This document shows, piece after piece, positions 61,693-64,000 of a stretch of DNA of 64,000 nucleotides. The stretch covers positions 6,947,001 through 7,011,000 of the forward strand of contig NZ_BAAAWU010000001.1 of NCBI RefSeq assembly GCF_039535235.1, in the 5' to 3' direction. The position numbers and the translations under genes are program-made. Positions within the stretch are counted from its first letter, which is position 1. Each line of letters starts with the position of its first letter. The DNA comes from Streptomyces roseoviridis. GTDB lineage: Bacteria; Actinomycetota; Actinomycetes; Streptomycetales; Streptomycetaceae. The notes under the pieces are model-generated. The model saw nothing but the letters and a program-made list of their open reading frames with translations. It was not told where the DNA came from and made no database searches.

Positions 61693-62517
61693 ATGGCGAA
61701 GATCGTGTTCGAGGCGGTGACGAAGACCTTCCCGGCGAAGGGAAGGAGGAGCAAGGAGGAGTTCACCGCACTCGACGGCATCGACCTGGAGATCCCCGCC
61801 GGCGAGTTCGTGGTCGTGGTGGGCCCCAGCGGCTGCGGAAAGTCCACTCTTCTGGACCTCCTCGGCGGCCTGTCCCGGCCCACGTCCGGCCGGATCCTGC
61901 TCGACGGCGAACCGGTCACCGGGCCCGGCCTCGACCGGGGCATCGTCTTCCAGCAGTACGCGCTGCTGCCCTGGCGGACGGCGCTCGGCAACGTCGAATT
62001 CGGCCTGGAGGCGACCGGTGTACCGAGACGTCAACGAAGCGACCGAGCGCGGGAGTTCCTCGCACTGGTCGGCCTCGCCGGATTCGAGGACCGGCACCCG
62101 CACGAGCTCTCCGGCGGCATGCGCCAGCGCGTCGCGATCGCCCGCTCCCTGGCGTACGACCCGGACGTCCTGCTGATGGACGAGCCGTTCGCCGCGCTCG
62201 ACGCCCAGACCAGGGAGTCCCTCCAGGACGAGCTGCGCCGCATCTGGCAGCGCACGGGCAAGACGGTCGTCTTCATCACGCACGGCATCGAGGAGGCGGT
62301 CTACCTCGGCCAGAAGGTGGCCGTCATGACCTCCCGCCCCGGGCGCGTGAAGGAGGTCGTCCCCATCTCTTTCGGGGAGGCCCGCACCGCCGGACTCCAG
62401 GGCGAGGACCTGCGGTCCAGCCCGGAGTTCGCCCGCTACCGCCACGAGATCTGGACCCTGCTCCACGACGAGGTGGCGCGCGCTCAGCAACTGGAGAAGG
62501 AGGAGGCCGCCGTATGA
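61693..62517 (+). CDS. ssuB: Sulfonate ABC transporter ATPase (SsuB-type)
   Basis: A 274-residue ABC ATPase with Walker A GPSGCGKS (44-51), Q-loop VFQQYALLPWRT, signature LSGGMRQRVAIARSL, Walker B DVLLMDEPFAALD and H-loop FITHGIEEAVYL. The QQYALLPW segment and length match the SsuB/TauB branch. The 3' end overlaps the permease start (ATGA). Confidence 0.93.
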   Translation: MAKIVFEAVTKTFPAKGRRSKEEFTALDGIDLEIPAGEFVVVVGPSGCGKSTLLDLLGGLSRPTSGRILLDGEPVTGPGLDRGIVFQQYALLPWRTALGNVEFGLEATGVPRRQRSDRAREFLALVGLAGFEDRHPHELSGGMRQRVAIARSLAYDPDVLLMDEPFAALDAQTRESLQDELRRIWQRTGKTVVFITHGIEEAVYLGQKVAVMTSRPGRVKEVVPISFGEARTAGLQGEDLRSSPEFARYRHEIWTLLHDEVARAQQLEKEEAAV

Positions 62518-63544
62518 CCACCGACACCACCAGCGTCGCGAGCACCCCCGGCGCAGACGTCCTGGGCCGGCCCGAGGAGGACGCTCGCACTCCCGCCGCG
62601 CCCGCGGTCCCGGCCGCCGGCCGGGGTGCCGCCGCCCCGACGGTGGGCGACCCGACGGCCGGCGACCCGGGCACGACCTCACCCGCGGCCCCGGCTCCTC
62701 TCGCGGCCTCGGTTCCTCTCGCGGCCCCGGTTGCTCCCACGGCCCCGGCTCTTTCCTCGGCCCCGGTGGCGCGGCGGCTCGTCAGGGCACTGGCGCGGGG
62801 GCTGAAGGCCGTCGGACTGCGCTCGGCCGCCCTGCTCGCCCTGCTCGCTGTGTGGGATGTCGCACCCCGCTCGGCCTCGTCGACGCCACCTTCCTGCCGC
62901 CCGTCAGCGCGGTCGGCGGGCCTGGTGGAGCTGCTGGCAACGGCAGCTCGCCACACGGCTCGGCCAGCCTGACCCGATCCTTCGGCGCATTCGGATCGCC
63001 GTCGCCGTCGCCGTCCCCGCACCGCCTACACAGGATACGAGGCTAGTACGCGGACAGGAGATAGAGGACGCGCTAATCGAGTGTTACGTTAAAACCGCCG
63101 CGACATAGAGCACTGCTGAAGAGTCATGTTTGTAGATAGGAAGTAGAGATATAGGGGTGAATAGTTTATAAATAGTGAGGATAGACATGAGTGTGGAAGT
63201 TAATGAGTGTAAAGATAGAACGAGATAGAAGAAACAGATGCAGTGGGCGCTCGATGAACCTGTCGACCCCGAGGCTCTTCCAGAAGGTGATCCTCCCGGC
63301 CTCGGTGCCGGCCGTCTTCACCGGCATCCGGCTCGCCGGGGCCGTGTCCATCCTCGTCCTCGTCGCCGCCGAGATGATCGGCGCCAAGGCGGGCCTCGGC
63401 TACCTGATCAACGCCTCGCAGTTCAACTTCGCGATCCCGCAGATGTACGCGGGCATCATCACGATCTCCGCCGTCGGGGTGGCCTTCAACCAGTTGCTGG
63501 TCACGGTCGAGCGCCGTCTCAGCCTCTGGCGGGTCCCCGCCTGA
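62514..63544 (+). pseudogene. ssuC: Broken sulfonate ABC permease gene (ssuC)
   Basis: ATG at 62514 starts a normal frame: an Ala/Pro-rich tail, then the first membrane segment (SAALLALLAVWDVAPR). After about 62864 the homology jumps frames: LGLVDATFLPPVSAVGG continues in another frame, then AWW and LAT pieces in the third, then SLTRSFGAF and AVAVAVP. From about 63020 to 63245 similarity is lost in AT-rich sequence. From about 63255 it resumes (STPRLFQKVILPASVPAVFTGIRLAGAVSILVLVAAEMIGAK) and ends normally at 63544. About 100 central residues, including most of the channel, are missing. Either the gene is dead or the sequence is wrong here. Flanking ssu genes are intact. Confidence 0.85.
63021..63245. 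other. AT-rich, nearly C-free block inside ssuC
   Basis: This stretch is foreign to everything else in the window. In the 120 nt from 63121 to 63240 I count 4 C, 38 G and 78 A/T (35% GC, with an extreme G over C skew), while the surroundings exceed 70% GC. It carries no recognisable ORF, insertion-sequence end or target duplication. It replaces rather than interrupts the expected coding segment. Low-quality consensus is a serious possibility. Confidence 0.85.
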
Positions 63545-63550
63545 GCCGCC

Positions 63551-63610
63551 CGCCGCACCGCGCCGCATCAAACGCCGCATCGCCGCATCGCGTCGCACCG
63601 CGTCGCACCG
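63551..63610. repeat. Decamer CGCCGCAYCG tandem array
   Basis: About six 10-nt units (CGCCGCACCG, CGCCGCATCA, CGCCGCATCG, CGTCGCACCG twice) run head to tail, with one out-of-register copy, in the 167-nt gap between ssuC and the monooxygenase gene. A second short repeat (CCACCGTCCCG twice) lies at 63667-63688. Confidence 0.8.
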
Positions 63611-63711
63611 CACCGCGCCCGCCGGACAGCCACGCCCCGGGCGCACGCCCGGACTCGCCCCGGCAGCCACCGTCCCGCCACCGTCCCGCCACCGAGACCC
63701 CAGGACCGGAC

Positions 63712-64000
63712 ATGACCGCATCCCGCACCCTCCACCTCAACGCGTTCCTCATGAACGCCGGACACCACGACGCCGCCTGGCGCCACCCCGACAGCAGCCC
63801 CGAACGCATCACCGACGTGCGGTACTTCCAGGAGCTGGCCCGCACCGCCGAGCGCGGAAAGCTCGACTCGATCTTCTTCGCCGACGGGGTCGCGCTGTGG
63901 GGCAAGGCCCGCCACAACGCCCTCGGCGGCTTCGAGCCGCTCACCCTGCTCTCCGCGATCGCCACCGTCACCGAGCACATCGGACTGATCGCCACCGTCT
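63712..64000 (+). CDS. LLM-class flavin monooxygenase (NtaA/SnaA/DszA-like), 3' end outside window
   Basis: The first 96 codons are visible. The opening LHLNAFLMNAGHHDAAWRHPDS and the RYFQELARTAERGKLDSIFFADG stretch are typical of the nitrilotriacetate/dibenzothiophene-sulfone monooxygenase group of luciferase-like FMNH2-dependent enzymes, followed by FEPLTLLSAIATVTEHIGLIAT. It would use FMNH2 from the SsuE-type reductase to break down an organosulfur substrate. ATG at 63712 follows GGACCGGAC, a weak ribosome-binding site. Confidence 0.9.
   Translation, partial: MTASRTLHLNAFLMNAGHHDAAWRHPDSSPERITDVRYFQELARTAERGKLDSIFFADGVALWGKARHNALGGFEPLTLLSAIATVTEHIGLIATV

Noticed and set aside
63021-63245. 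Insertion sequence or MITE in ssuC
   Set aside because: No terminal inverted repeats, target duplication or transposase were found, and the block replaces coding sequence of similar length instead of interrupting it.
63191-63544. A separate 117-aa membrane protein gene
   Set aside because: Its first about 20 codons lie in the alien AT-rich block; the rest is the C-terminal part of SsuC in its native frame. It is a fragment of the broken gene.

Overview
The window is actinomycete chromosomal DNA, almost certainly Streptomyces. It has very high GC with strong G/C bias at third codon positions, many GTG and TTG starts, translationally coupled genes with 4-nt overlaps, a SapB-type (ram) lanthipeptide locus and a GH10 xylanase very close to Streptomyces XlnA. 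I see no tRNA, rRNA, CRISPR array, transposase or integrase.

Layout. (1) 1-8781: the 3' part of a large protein, a strong terminator, then a three-gene unit encoding a MoxR-like AAA+ ATPase, a DUF5682-VWA fusion and a SWIM zinc-finger protein, resembling the enterobacterial yehL-yehQ arrangement. (2) 8897-12543: small single genes (plasmid-stabilisation-like protein, methyltransferase, metallophosphoesterase, DUF6098-like protein, an uncharacterised 262-aa protein). (3) 13350-25856: an apparently undescribed biosynthetic cluster. It has a free adenylation domain, a free carrier protein, a monoamine-oxidase-like flavoenzyme, an acyl/aminoacyl-AMP ligase, a KamA-type radical SAM aminomutase, an ATP-grasp ligase, two PaaK-like ligases, an SDR and an MFS exporter, with no condensation or thioesterase domain. 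(4) 26050-28564: a hot-dog thioesterase and a YqjD/YqjE-like envelope-stress trio. (5) 28920-36584: a complete SapB-type cluster (ramC-ramS-ramA-ramB, with convergent ramR), including a 42-codon precursor gene and a TTA codon in ramR. (6) 36728-39856: an ArsR-like regulator, a small secreted protein and LtrA.

(7) 40024-57721: a plant-cell-wall (xylan) utilisation locus. Leftward: LacI-type regulator, GH3 and GH43 xylosidases, GH10-CBM13 xylanase and GH6 cellulase. Rightward: a BxlEFG-type ABC importer, then GH30, GH10, a Gfo/Idh oxidoreductase, DUF6807, a cupin and CBM13-GH62. A 13-bp motif, CGAAA-N3-TTTCG, occurs before both xlnA and the importer, and a perfect CebR-type box lies before the cellulase, so the control logic can largely be read from the sequence. 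The secreted enzymes should release xylo-oligosaccharides, the lipoprotein importer should take them up, and the GH3/GH43 enzymes should finish them inside the cell.

(8) 57758-64000: a terminator, a decayed Ser/Thr-kinase fragment, and a sulfonate/organosulfur locus (TauD-like, ssuE, ssuA, ssuB, ssuC, flavin monooxygenase). The ssuC gene is wrecked: its middle is replaced by about 225 nt of AT-rich, almost C-free sequence and the flanking codons carry several frameshifts. This may be an assembly or base-calling fault rather than biology.
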